Positions 9,354-19,714 of a DNA stretch of 27,497 bases are shown one piece after another. Positions within the stretch are counted from its first letter, which is position 1; every line of letters starts with the position of its first letter. Position numbers and translations under genes: made by a program. This DNA comes from Acanthamoeba lenticulata. Its lineage: Eukaryota; Discosea; Longamoebia; Acanthamoebidae. The stretch covers positions 1-27,497 of the forward strand of contig NAVB01000427.1 in the NCBI GenBank assembly GCA_002179805.1. The letters run 5' to 3'. The notes under the pieces were generated by a model that had not been told where the DNA came from, did no database searches, and worked only from the letters and a program-made list of their open reading frames with translations.

Positions 9354-12300
9354 TTAGGCCTGGTACTTGGCCCGAAGGTAAGCGCCAGCCTGCGCAACGC
9401 GGTCGGGCTTGTCGTAGGCGAGCACTTCGGCAACCTCGCCGCCGGCTGGCGTGGCTTTGGTGTCGCTGCGCAAAGCTTCCGGCAGAGCCTCGGCCAAGTC
9501 GACCCCGGGTCTTTCGTGGACCACGAAACGGCCCGGCGCCTCGTGGGTCACGAACAAGAGCCACACTTTCAGCTTCTTGGGCGGGTCGCTCACCATCAGC
9601 TTGCGGTCGGGCTGGATCCGAACTGTAGTGCGCTGCACCACGACTGGCTTCTGGTCTTGGGGTAGAGGCCGAAGCGTCAGCTGATGGTGCACGAGCGACG
9701 GCAAGTGGTTGTCCACGCTGGTGGCGTGCAGTCCATGCCCGGACTGGTCCTGCCAAGCGACCATGGGTGTCCACGCCCCAGCGTCCGCCCTCAGCCACAG
9801 CCGCAAGTGTCCCTCTGTTGTCGACGCACGTGAGAAAAACCATAAAAAGGCGAACAACAGTAGACGGACCGTCGTAGATCCAGTGCTGCGCGATCGAGCG
9901 CCAGGGCAAGGAGTGATCGCCGCGGCAGCGATAGTGAATGCTCGGCAGGCTTCGACGGAGCGACGGCCCCAGGACCACCATGTTGGTCTTGTTGGGGAAA
10001 TAGCCGTCGTGGCTCACAAAGTCGGGCCGCGGAGGCGTGAGGTAGCTGTAGCGCGCGTGTTCGCCGGCCTCGCGCCGCGCGTCTTCGTCGTCCACGATGG
10101 CGCCAACTGGTGTCGCCACTTCGGGTTTCGGCTGCATCGGGCCGGTGCCTTGGCCCATGTCCATCTGGGCGTCCGGCGGGAGCACGACCGCGGTCGTGTC
10201 GGCCAGCACGCCGTCCTCGCTGTCGCAGAAGATCCATTGCGGCTGCGGCGGCTCGCCGGCCTGCCGCACAGCCATGTTCACCGCGCCCTGCGATTCGCGC
10301 TGATCCGCCTCTACGACGGTCTTGTCCTCGGCGGCCGCTGCGGGATTGGGCGGCGGGGAATGGAGGAACAGCTTCACTCGCGCGCTTGTATCCTCGTACG
10401 GGATCGCAGTACCGCCGTCGGCTTGATTGTCGGCAAAGACCTCGAGCTCGTAGTGGTGAAGAAGGGCGGAGAGGCACTTGGCCTCGGTCGGGGCGAGGAG
10501 GTGGACGAACGTCTTGCCGTTGGCCGGCAGGAGGTTGGCTGGGAGGAAGCTCTGGCACGAGGGCGAGGGCGCGTCGGACACGATCAACACCTCGGCCACG
10601 GGGTGATCAGCCTTGAGCAGCATTGCGGCCTCCTTCAGCGGCGCGTGCTCGCACTGCAGCAACTCGTACTCGTCTGTGTCCGCCACATCATGAGCCAATA
10701 AAACGAAAACGAAACAAAAAACGAAAAGCGATATCAAAATTTTTGAACATACAAATTTTAATTTCGAAATTAAATTATTAGTTAAAAAACACCAAAAAAT
10801 AAATAAATTTAGAAGCAACGCACCAAGAGCGTTGGGGCGAGCCAAGGGGAGGGCCCAGAGCGCCATCAGGTCGGCCACGCCGCGTGCCGATCCGAGTGAA
10901 AGGTCAAGGCTCACCACGGGATAATGACTGCGCAGCGCCCCCTGTGGACCGCTGGTGTCTGCGCCATCCGCGCCGCCGCGAAAGGCAAACACCCAACACG
11001 GGCGCCGCTCGACGTGCGCGGTGCGCATGGCGGCAAAGGCCACGGCCTTGGCCGCGCGCTCCCACGCCGGGTCGGGCGCGGGCGAGCTGCACAGGCACAC
11101 GACCACGGGCCCGAGCTGGTCTTTGACAAACTGCAGCTCCTCGTCGACGTCGGGCACATTGCCCCACAGGTCCTCTCCGGCGCCGAGGTGGTCGTCGCCG
11201 CGCGGGTGGCGCTGGCGCTCGACTTGGCCTCCGTTCACATGGAACGCGAGCAGGCGCTTGTCGAGGAGCCGCTGGTAGAAAAGGGTCTCGAGCCGTTCGC
11301 AGCCGTCGGTCAGGTAGACCGCCTCCGAAGGCAGCATGAGCTGGGCGTTGTCGGAGCTGTGGATGCCGGAGAAGTCAAACACGGCCGGGCGTACGGCCCA
11401 CTCGACCTCGTCGTCATCGACCTCGCCCGCCGCGCGGCACAGGATGCGGTCAAGTGGGTCGTTCGCGCGAGGCGGCCGGTCCTCGTCCTCATCCTGGTCG
11501 TCGTCGTCGCTGCGATGAAGCCGCAAGCGAAGCTGCTTGGTCTCTTCGGTCCAGCGCGCGAGCTCGGCCGCCATACCGGCCCAGTGGGCCGAGGCCACGA
11601 TGTCAGGAAGCTGGACGATGTGGTCCTCCTGCGCCAAGGCTTCGAGCTCGAGGAAATAGGGCCCGAGCGTGGCCAAGACCTGCGCCAAAGCGGCCCATTC
11701 GCTGTTCCACTTGGTCTCGCGCGTCGGCGACATCGTGGCTCTGCCGTGCCGGTCCAGGGACTCGGCCAGGCGCCTCAGAATGCCGTCGGCCGAGGGTCGG
11801 TGGTGGTCCGAACGTCCGCCATCGCTGCCTCCAACGAGGCTGCGGCGCAGACGTGGCCACCACTCGCGGCCACGAATGTCTCGGTCGAGCCGGGCCAGCA
11901 GCCCTTCTCGAGCGCCGATGCCCGAACGGACATCGAGAGGCTGGTCGCCCTCTTCCTCTTCTTCGATCATCTCGTCTTGCTCGGTGATGATGCGCAGATC
12001 GCGCAGCCCAACCAGCATGCCTTGGTCGTTGTCGCCATCGTCGGCCATCAAGACCGAGTCCCGAGGGACAGGATTGACCGCAAAGCGCGGGAAGCGATAT
12101 CGGCCTTCCTCCCCAGCCTGGGTGCTTCGACTCCGTTCGTGTTCTCCGCCAGGCGCTGCGCCGGCTGGGTAGATGTCCTGTTCGCCATCGTCTGCTTCAT
12201 CGTCTTCCTCCTCGTCATCCCAGCCCCGCCGGCCCTGGGTCACTTCGCCCGTATGCCGCCGGGCCTGCGCGACGTCCTCATGCTCTGTCTCAGCGGCGTC

Positions 12301-14216
12301 CAAGTCTTCCTCTGGCTCATCGGCTTGGTCACCGCCGCGGCCCGGCTCGGTTAGATCCGCCTCCTCCCACGCGGCCCCAGCGTCGACGTTCTCCGCCGCC
12401 ATTTGATCGTCGGCCGCGAGCAGCCGAGCCAGTTCGTCCGTGTCCTCATCATCGTCAAAGTAGACGACCGACGGCCGCACGCCGCCTTCTCCTTGTGCTG
12501 CGCCGTCGTCGTGCGCCGAGCTCGAGCTGGGGCGGAAGAACTGCTGCTCCGCGCTGTCGAACCCACGAACGCCGTTGGGGCGCGCCACGACCCTGCTGTG
12601 GTGATCCACGGCGAGCCGGCCGTCGACTCGCGTGAGCTGGAATCTGGACACCAGCGAGTTGAACACGGCCTCCTTCAGGGCGGCAAGTCGTCCGCGAGTT
12701 TGAGGGCTGAGCTCCTTGTCCTTTCCCCGTGAAGGGCTCCCAACTTGGTCTTCCTCATCCATGTCGGCGTCGTCACCTTTGCGTTCATCATCTTCATTGC
12801 CTTCGTCCTCGTCTTCATCTTCTCGGCCTTGGTCTTCCTCTTCTTCGTCGTGACTGTCGTCCGCTTTGGCGATGCCTCGAAGGTCCCGCTTTGCTTTTAG
12901 GGGGTCGTGGCGGTGACCTTCTGCTTCGACGTCCGTTCCATTGATGTCGCCGTCATCGCTTTCTTCATCATGGTCGGTCCACGCCCTCGGTCTAGTGTCG
13001 GCGTCGTCCTCCTCTACGCTCTCTTCAGACAGGTCTTTGTCCTCCTTGTCCTTCTTGTCTCTCATCAGGTGGCCGGCTGATGGAGCCACAGCGCTGTCGA
13101 TATTCCTCTTGCCTTGACGCTGATCCGGTTGCAGTTGCTCTCTTTCCTCTTCTTGCTGCTCTTCCATCGGCTCGACTTCTTGGCGCCGCCTGCCATCACC
13201 ATTCTCCTCCTTCTTCTTCTTCTTCTCCTCCTCCTCCGCGGTCCTGTTCTTCTTGCCGCCCCGGCCTCGATCGTTCACGTTGTCGCCCAACGGCTGGGCT
13301 CCTTCATCCTCACCATGATCGCCATTATCATCCCTTTCCCGCTCGTCATCCTCCGCGTCGGCTTGGGCATCATTCCGATCGCGCTTCTTCCCCACCTGGT
13401 CTCGCCCTGGCCGGCGGTTCTCCTGCGCCTCCTGTGATCACGGCCTCATGTCATCATTAGTGCGCCCCACGCGCCACAGGTGGACCGCCGGTCATGAGAA
13501 CGAGGCCGTACCGGGGCGGGAGCCTGTCCGTCGCCGCCGTGGCCTGGTTCATCAGGCGGACCCGAGCCCGGCGGCATGGGCTGTTCGGGACGCTGCGCTT
13601 CTTGCTCTCTTGGCCGGCCTTCGTGTTGGTCTGGTCCAAGTGGCGGCGGTTGCTCATGGCCCATCGGTGCTTGTTCATGCTGAGCCGGGTCAGGAGGCTC
13701 TTGCCCGTGGCCAGGCTGGGCCGGCCCCCGCTGGTTCGGATGGCCTTGGTCCGGTGCGGCTGGCCCTGGACCCGACTGCGCGCCTTCCTGCTGGCCACCA
13801 GCGGTGGGCGGTTCCTGTCCGCCTGCAGGCTGCGCCTGGCGTCCTGGAGGAGCCTGTTGTCCTGCCTGCCCCGCATGCCCATGGCCAGGCTGAGGCGCAG
13901 CTTGATCGGGCTGGCGTCCTCCAGGCGGAGCTTGGCCCGGAGCCCCGGGAGCGTTGCCTGGCGGGCCTCCTCCTGGATTGCCGGGCTGACCTGGTTGGCC
14001 AGGCCGTCCATTGTTGTCTTCTTTGTTGCCATTGTCGTTCTTGCCTTTGCCCTTGCCGCCTCCGCCGCCACCGCCCTTGCCGCGGCCGCCTCCGCCTTTG
14101 AAGAGCGAGGACAGGGAAGCGGCCAACGCCATCACGGCCAGCGCCACGGCACCCCAGGGACTGCCCAGCAAGAGCAACTTGGCCAAGTGCACCGCCGCCA
14201 GGAGAGCTCCTGCCAT
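9354..14216 (-). CDS. viaA: ViaA-like VWA protein with membrane N-terminus and C-terminal LamG/ConA-like domain
   Basis: Exons 14216-13512, 13431-10824, 10673-9870 and 9814-9354 close in frame at 1525 aa; phases agree at all three GT-AG introns (80, 150 and 55 nt). Residues 1-40 hold two hydrophobic stretches followed by Gly/Lys, suggesting a membrane anchor. A Pro/Gly/Gln-rich part follows to about 235, then a very acidic low-complexity part to about 700. From about 870 on it matches ViaA, partner of the RavA ATPase: LMLPSEAVYL.., LFYQRLLDKRLLAFHVNGG, then a VWA domain from GPVVVCLCSS (about 1005) through AAMRTAHVERRPCWVFAF to VAEVLIVSDA. The MIDAS Asp is Cys and the second Ser is lost, so metal binding is doubtful. 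The last 150 residues are a LamG/ConA-like jelly roll (LRLWLRADAG, WQDQSGHGLHA). That fusion is not in bacterial ViaA. Confidence 0.8.
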
Positions 14217-14288
14217 CACCGATGCGCGTCAGACCACTTGAACATATTTTTTAAAATATGTCTTTAAAAAATAATTGAATAATTTAAA
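14217..14288 (-). other. 72-bp gap between lipase-like stop and ViaA-like start
   Basis: AT-rich (runs of TTTTTTAAA on the minus strand). It is too short for a normal terminator plus promoter, so the two genes may share a transcript or overlap in their UTRs. No splice path keeps them in one frame: the only AG (14250-14251) is followed by an in-frame TGA before the ATG. Confidence 0.45.
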
Positions 14289-15661
14289 TCAAGCAAGTAA
14301 AAAGATGAAGCAAGTCGTGCCAATGGCTGCCTTTGCTTGCGGGTCGAGCGGCAGAAACTGCAGCGCCACCTTGAGGATGGTGCCGATCGCGTCGGCCATC
14401 TCCAGCTGCTGGAGCCCGGTCAGCGGCGTCTTGAGGTTGGTCAGCCGGTCGATCGTTTCAATGCTCTTGCTCAGCGCCTTGGCGCTGTCCATGTGGCGCT
14501 TGAGCTCGCGCAGCTTGGGCGGGAGGAACGCGGCGCCAAGGCCGCCCATGTCCTGATAGGGCGTCTTGCTCAGGCAGGTCTGGGCCAGCGCGATGCCGGC
14601 TGGAAGCCACACGGACCACGACACAAAGAGCCCATCGTGAGTGTCGACACTTATGAGTGAGAAGGCACGAGTGCTCACCTTTGAGCCACTTCTGGTCCGC
14701 CGGGCGAAGGCCGGGAATGTAGGCCAGCGCGCCGTCGAGAACGCCTAGGGTCTGGGCCAGGTTGTCTTGCGCTTTCTCCTTCTCCCGCTCGGCAAGCTCG
14801 CGCTTCGGGTCGATTCCCTTGTCGACCATCTCCTTGACGAGCTCGTCCGCGACCTTGGCGTCCATACCGGGCGGGCGCCAGGGCATGAAGTTGTAGACCG
14901 TGTGCCCGCCCGAAGCATTCGGGCCGCGCTCGTGACCAACTTCGTGGGACTTGGGCAGGTGAAGGAGGTACATCGGTTCTCCGTCGGCGTGCGTGTAGAG
15001 GATGTTGGCGTAGAGGGGCTCGTTCCGGACCAGCTGCGCCACCCCGTTGAGCACGAACTCGGCGACGGCAGTCGGGCCGGGTAGGCCGTGGCCCGTGTTG
15101 AAGCTGTAGCAGCGTAGGCCGCGGGCCTTGGCGATCTGCTCGGCCTGCGTCCCGCCGAGGGAGTGGCCGTCTGTAATGACCTCGTAGCCCACATACTCCC
15201 TGATGCGATCAAATAAGTATTCTTTTTATATAAGTCCGAATTTAAGAACTAAAAAGATTATATAAGTCCGAATTTAAGAACTAAAAATAATTGAATAAAT
15301 ATGGCGAATACGAACTCTTGGAGCTGGCCCACGAAGCTGTCGAACTTTGCATTGCGAGGAAGTGCGTCTGGGAAGCCGACAGCGATAAAGGTGTTGATGA
15401 AGACGTCCGCCATGTCGTCTGTCCCGCGGGCACTGGCGTACCGGCGTGGTCAATGAAGGCCGCGTTATGCTGGTCCGACCTGCGGTAGACCCGCAGACGG
15501 CTGAGCTCGGGTTCGACTCTGCTGGCATCCACAAGGGCTCGTGCGTAGCCCTCAGCCGACGTTCGGCCCTGGTGCGGCCTGCCCTCGTAGCTCAGCGCCG
15601 CCACATATTTGGCCGTTCTGTACTCCTTCTCGTTGAAGCCGGGCGGCAGGCTCCCCTTCAT
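14289..15661 (-). CDS. Class-3-lipase-like alpha/beta hydrolase
   Basis: Exons 15661-15442, 15418-15312, 15195-14679 and 14599-14289 give 384 aa, provided 23 nt (15441-15419, GT..AG) are removed; otherwise one frameshift is needed there. The nucleophile elbow is GHSLGG (Ser121) preceded by YVGYEVITD. Asp180 in THADGEPM and His207 in GGHTVYNFMP complete a likely Ser-Asp-His triad in lipase_3 order. The N-terminal half (ALSYEGRPHQG.., MADVFINTFIAVGFPDALPR.., FVGQLQEF) fits the family. The C-terminal 150 residues are helical (KLRELKRHMDSAKALSKSIETI) and end in a hydrophobic CFIFLLA. The substrate is unknown; membrane or dietary lipid is expected from the family. It is head to head with the RavA-like gene and 72 bp upstream of the ViaA-like gene. 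Confidence 0.75.
15226..15287. repeat. 30-bp direct repeat, two tandem copies, in the lipase-like gene intron
   Basis: The unit starting TTATATAAGTCCGAATTTAA occurs at 15226-15255 and 15258-15287 with no mismatch, separated by 2 bp, inside the 116-nt AT-rich intron. It looks like a recent slippage duplication. Confidence 0.85.
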
Positions 15662-15898
15662 GGCAGGTGAATAGGTGTGCTTTTAGAAAGAGAGAGGAAG
15701 AGAAAGATCAACCGAAGAAGGCTGCGGCAGCGTTGTTCCTGTTGTGCGCGAATAGCCCCGAGCTGTCTTTCTTCCTTCTTTTCATTTGTTTCAGTTCGGC
15801 CGAACTCTTCATTTTTCTCTTCACTTCTTCCCCCCCCCCGACCACACAATTATATATTTCACACCGCAGCCCAACACAAACTTCAACCGAACACGACC
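15662..15898. promoter_or_regulatory. Shared divergent promoter, lipase-like gene and RavA-like gene
   Basis: 237 bp between the two starts. TATATATTT at 15851-15859 lies about 45 bp before the RavA-like ATG at 15899 and is a good TATA candidate. A C9-10 tract sits at about 15830. On the minus side only TCTAAAAGC near 15680 is TATA-like. The arrangement would allow both genes to be expressed together. Confidence 0.55.
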
Positions 15899-17853
15899 AT
15901 GTACAGCGACTCAGCTCCTCGCTCTGCTGCAGTTCCCCCTTCATTAATTCCTTCTCTCGAGGCCTCTTCCCAGAGACGTCGCCCATCTCCCCCGCCAAAG
16001 CCACAACAACCCGACCAGCAGGAGAGGCCGTGGCCGCCCCCGCTCGACCGAGACGTGAAAGCGGTGCTGGACAGCCTTCAACTCGACCCGCGGGACTACG
16101 ACGCGTACGCCAGCGCCTTTGCCCAACAGAGGATCAACACAGCCGCAGCGCTGGTGTCGCTCACCCCGGAGCAGCTCTACGACTGCGGCGTCCACCGAGG
16201 CCACCTTCACGCCTTTGCCGACGCCATCGGCCGCCTGAAGGACCTTCGCGAGGCCACCGAGCGACGCCGTCGAGCCCAGCAGGCCGCCGCGGCCGAAGCG
16301 GCCAAGCCGCGAGCCAAACCGGCCATCAGTCCCACCGAGCAAGCTCGAGCGGCCAAGTTCATCAGCAGGCTGCCTCAGGTCATCAAGGTCCTCAGCCGCG
16401 GCCTGATCGACCTGCACGAGCAGTGCGGCCTCATGGTCCTGGCCGTCCTGTGTCGGGAGCATTGTCTTCTGCTCGGCCCGCCCGGCGTGGCCAAGTCGAC
16501 CCTGTGCGAGCGGCTCTTTGGGCTGTTCGAGGTGCCGGAGGACCGCGAGAACGCCTTCTTCCACCGGTTGCTCACGCGCTTCACACTACCCGACGAGCTG
16601 TTTGGTCCGGTCTCGCTGCAGCTCCTCAAGGAGGACAAGTACCAGCGCAACACGCAGCGCTACTTGCCCCAGGCCCGCGTGGCTTTTCTGGACGAGATCT
16701 TCAAGTCCAACAGCGCCATCCTCAACGCCCTCCTCACCATCCTCAACGAGCGCCTCTTTGACAACGGTGTCACCCGCTCCAAGGTCTGTATCAAGCCCCT
16801 TGATTGACAACATGACGATACTCACCTTATGTTCCCCTCAGGTGCCGCTGATAGTGATGGTCGCCGCGAGCAACGAGTACCCGCCGGACTCGGGCGAGCT
16901 GCAGGCCCTCTACGACCGGTTCCTCTTCCGCAGCTGGATCGACCCCAACTACTCGCGCGAGTCCTTCGGCCAGCTGCTCGACCTGCCCTACGAGTCGGGC
17001 CCAGGTGCGCCTCCTCTGCGCTGCTCTGCTGTTTTGCCGACGACACGACAGCTGACTCTCGTTCTGCGCAGTCGAGCTGGAGCAGCACTTGAAGCTCACG
17101 GAGGGCATGATCGAGCACATCCACCGCGAATCTGCCCAAGTCCGCCTGACGCCGGCGGTGGTGAACCTCATGTTCGGCATGAGCGAGGCCCTGGCCCGCA
17201 AGGGCAGGAAGTTCTACACGTCGCCCCGGCGCTGGAAGAAGATCGGCTTCGTCCTGCGCGTGGCGGCCTATTGCCACGGCCGCGCGGCCGTGTGCCTGAG
17301 CGACTGCGCGCTGCTGCGCCACTTTGTCTGGCAAAAGCACAACCAGCGCGACGTCGTGTGGAAGCTCTACACAGAGCTGGTGGCCGCCGAGCTGGCCCGG
17401 CTGCCGAGCCGCGCCGCGCTGAAGCCCGTCCGGGCCAACATCACGCGCCATGTCTGGCTCAGCCGCGAGGAGAAACAGGACCTCGGCGCCGTCTGCGATA
17501 CCGCTGAGACCGTCCTGCCCGCTCCCCCTCAGTCGCCGCAGCAGCAGCCGGCGTTGACCAACGCGATGCCAGAAGGGGTCCGCCAGATGGAGCTCGACCC
17601 ACATGCCGGCGGCGTGATGGCCACGCCGCTGACCAAAGCAGAGGCCTTTGCCAAGGCCGTCGAGTGGCTCGCCAGCAACGAGCTCTACATGGGGATACCG
17701 GAGGAGATGAAGCGCAGGCTCGTGGCGCAGCTGGAGCACGAGTTTGAGGAGAGCGTGTGGGAGGAGTCTTGGCCCGACGAAGGCACCGTCAGAGTGTTCA
17801 CGCAGGAAGTGATGACTCGGTTCCTCCTTTCGTCGATTCGCCTCGACCAATGA
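15899..17853 (+). CDS. ravA: RavA/MoxR-family AAA+ ATPase with N-terminal SAM-like domain
   Basis: Exons 15899-16783, 16842-17004 and 17072-17853 give 609 aa in frame. Residues about 49-116 read as a SAM domain (VKAVLDSLQL.., LTPEQLYDCGV, HLHAFADAIGRL). The AAA+ core follows: Walker A GPPGVAKST (about 192-200), RFTLPDELFGPVSLQLLK, Walker B VAFLDEIFK (about 260-268), NALLTILNERLFDNG, sensor 1 ASNEYP (about 304-309) and the arginine-finger region LYDRFLFRSW. The phrases are RavA-specific within MoxR ATPases. A helical lid with YTSPRRWKKI also matches RavA. The bacterial LARA discoid domain is not recognisable; the last about 180 residues are different. In bacteria RavA is a hexameric ATPase working with ViaA and implicated in membrane lipid and envelope-stress functions. 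All catalytic motifs look active. Confidence 0.9.
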
Positions 17854-17932
17854 AGTCTATAAATAAATAAATAAAGTCTTCAAAAATAAATCAATAAATA
17901 AATAACCGAATCTCTTGTAAGAATTCGCAGGC
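17854..17932. other. Convergent 3' gap, AAATAAAT-rich
   Basis: 79 bp between two stops (RavA-like + and HAD-like -), made of AAATAAAT-type repeats. It offers poly(A) signals (AATAAA) to the + strand gene. Confidence 0.5.
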
Positions 17933-19714
17933 CTAAGCAGGCCCTGCCCTGGCCGAAAGAGCGGCCGCCAGGGCGCGCACGTAGTAGTTGGTGTCCCGAA
18001 TGGCCTCGGCGGGCTCGACCTTGACCAGGTGCCATCCCATGTGGTCCCGGTGGGGCAGCGACGCGCCCGACTCTGTGTTGTGCGTTGCGTGTTGGCGAAC
18101 AATAAGAACCGCAGGCCCGGACCATGCGCACCTTTGTCGCGGAGGTCGACGATGTTCATCCACTCGGGCTGGCTCCCGTTAAAGTGGATATTGTCGTCAA
18201 AGAAGACGGCGTGCGTGCTGGCGTCGCCGAGGTCGAGCGTGAACAGCTTGCCCGCAAAGGCGGCGTCGGCGTTGGCGCGCCACCAGGGAAAGTAGTCGCG
18301 AAGCGCCAGCGTGCAACGGCCCGCGCGTTGGATGTGGGCATGAATCGCGTCAAAGCCCGACAGCACGCGCTGCACGCGCGGGTCACCTATGGCAGGACGC
18401 CCACGTCAGCTGTGCGGCGCCACACCCAAGGCTGGGGGGCTCTTGCAAGGACTTACCCTCAAACACGTCCAGGGTCTTCACGTTGCCGCGCTGCCAGTCC
18501 TCGAGCTTGGCCGGGTTGGGCACCTGGTCCCACAGGCCGACGGCCAGGTGCGTCTCGTGTTTCTCCCGGCCGTGCCGGAAGAAGGCCCCGTGTTGCGCGG
18601 GCCGGTCCCCGATCTGCTCTCGTTGGGCGGCCGCCAAGACGGGGGTCAGCTCAAGCTAGGCCAGCGCGCATGGGGCGGGTGGAGGCGCACGCGGTAGTCG
18701 GGCTGGCCGTCGCTGCCGTCCATGACGAAGCCCAGGAACATCGGGTGCTTGCCCTCGCAGAACTCGTCAAAGTGCTTCACCAGCTGTCACGACATCACAC
18801 ACAGGCGGCGGCGAAGCAATGAGGCTCACATATGACACCACGCCGTGCGCATGCGCCCTAGCGGGGCCGCGCGTACGTGGGGCAAGTCCAGGCCAAAGGT
18901 GCGGAACACGAGCGTGAAGCTCTGCCCGGTTCGCTTCAAGTGCTGCAGGAGGCGCAAGAACGAAGGCAGGATGTAGTGGTATTGCATCGTCGTAGTCTCC
19001 GTTGTCCTCGTGGCGCCGTCAGACAAAGAGGACTCGCTGTCGTCGCCGTCGGCGGCGGCCGCGGCGGCGGCCTCTTCCTGCCACTCGGCGGTGCGCATGG
19101 CCTCGAGGAATGTCTCGTGCTGCGGCCGGAACCGCTCACCTGTGCCGACCCCGACGGGGCCACTTTCAGAACACATGTGTGCGCGCAAAGCGTCGGCGCC
19201 AGTGTGCCGGGCGCGTGCCTGGTGCGCCGGGAGCCGTGAACCGGGCGCGCAGGCGGTCCCGCAGGGGCTTGTCCGTCGCGTGTTTCTTCTACACAGTGGC
19301 GTTGTGGTCAACAACAGCAATGACAACAACAACAACAATGATGATGACGTCCTTCTTGACGAGAAGAGAAGGAGCGAGAGCGATGCCAAGTACCACGAGG
19401 AAGTCGTAGTAGTTGACGAGGTCGCTCCCGTGGCCCTCTGGCGGCGCGTTGGTGGTGCCGAGCTCGTCCGTGGCCGCGCGCCATTCCCCGGCTGCCGTGT
19501 GCGCCCGTGAGCCAGGCCGTCACAACAGAAGAAAGAAAGTCGACAAGAGGGAGCAAGGAGGGCACACACCGTCGTCCACCGTTCCGTAGGCGATCTCAGT
19601 GAGCAGGTCGTTTATCATCTCCTCAACACTGCCCTTGCCACTGGCCGGATCCGTCATGACGAGCGTTTTGTTCACATCAAAGTGAAGGACCAGGTGCTTC
19701 TTGTTTGTCTCCAT
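17933..19714 (-). CDS. HAD-like protein of a protist family, function unknown
   Basis: Eight exons: 19714-19570, 19491-19394, 19288-19242, 19162-18877, 18783-18691, 18655-18457, 18386-18132 and 18072-17933. They close at 420 aa with all phases agreeing; one intron (18690-18656) is only 35 nt. The N-terminus has HFDVNKT (Asp at about 12), a HAD motif I with Asn in place of the second Asp. Further blocks are YHYILPSFLRLLQHL, LVFRTFGLDLPH, FLGFVMDGSDGQPDYR, CTLALRDYFPWWRAN, and HAVFFDDNIHFN as a motif IV-like acidic pair, then WHLVKVEPAEAIRD. I know this order from conserved hypothetical proteins of trypanosomatids and other protists. With DxN instead of DxD, phosphatase activity is uncertain. 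An Ala/acidic low-complexity insert lies near residue 150. The first ATG is used. Confidence 0.75.

Noticed and set aside
10924..12354. Long + strand open frame (476 aa) opposite the ViaA-like gene
   Set aside because: It is antisense to a better-supported gene with recognisable domains and exists because GC-rich codons leave few stops on the other strand.
13446..14219. Pro/Gly-rich frame as a separate collagen-like gene
   Set aside because: A phase-0 GTACGG donor at 13511 and GATCACAG acceptor at 13432 join it to the ViaA-like frame, which itself has no ATG of its own.
14217..14599. Fusion of the lipase-like and ViaA-like proteins
   Set aside because: No donor-acceptor pair keeps the frame; the only AG in the gap is followed by an in-frame TGA.
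15677..15898. Upstream in-frame extension of the RavA-like protein
   Set aside because: Starts with a non-ATG codon, is basic and low-complexity, and overlaps the TATA-like box; ATG 15899 fits better.
16822..17850. Minus-strand open frame of 342 aa opposite the RavA-like gene
   Set aside because: Shadow of the RavA coding strand; no recognisable motifs, and the + strand has all AAA+ motifs.
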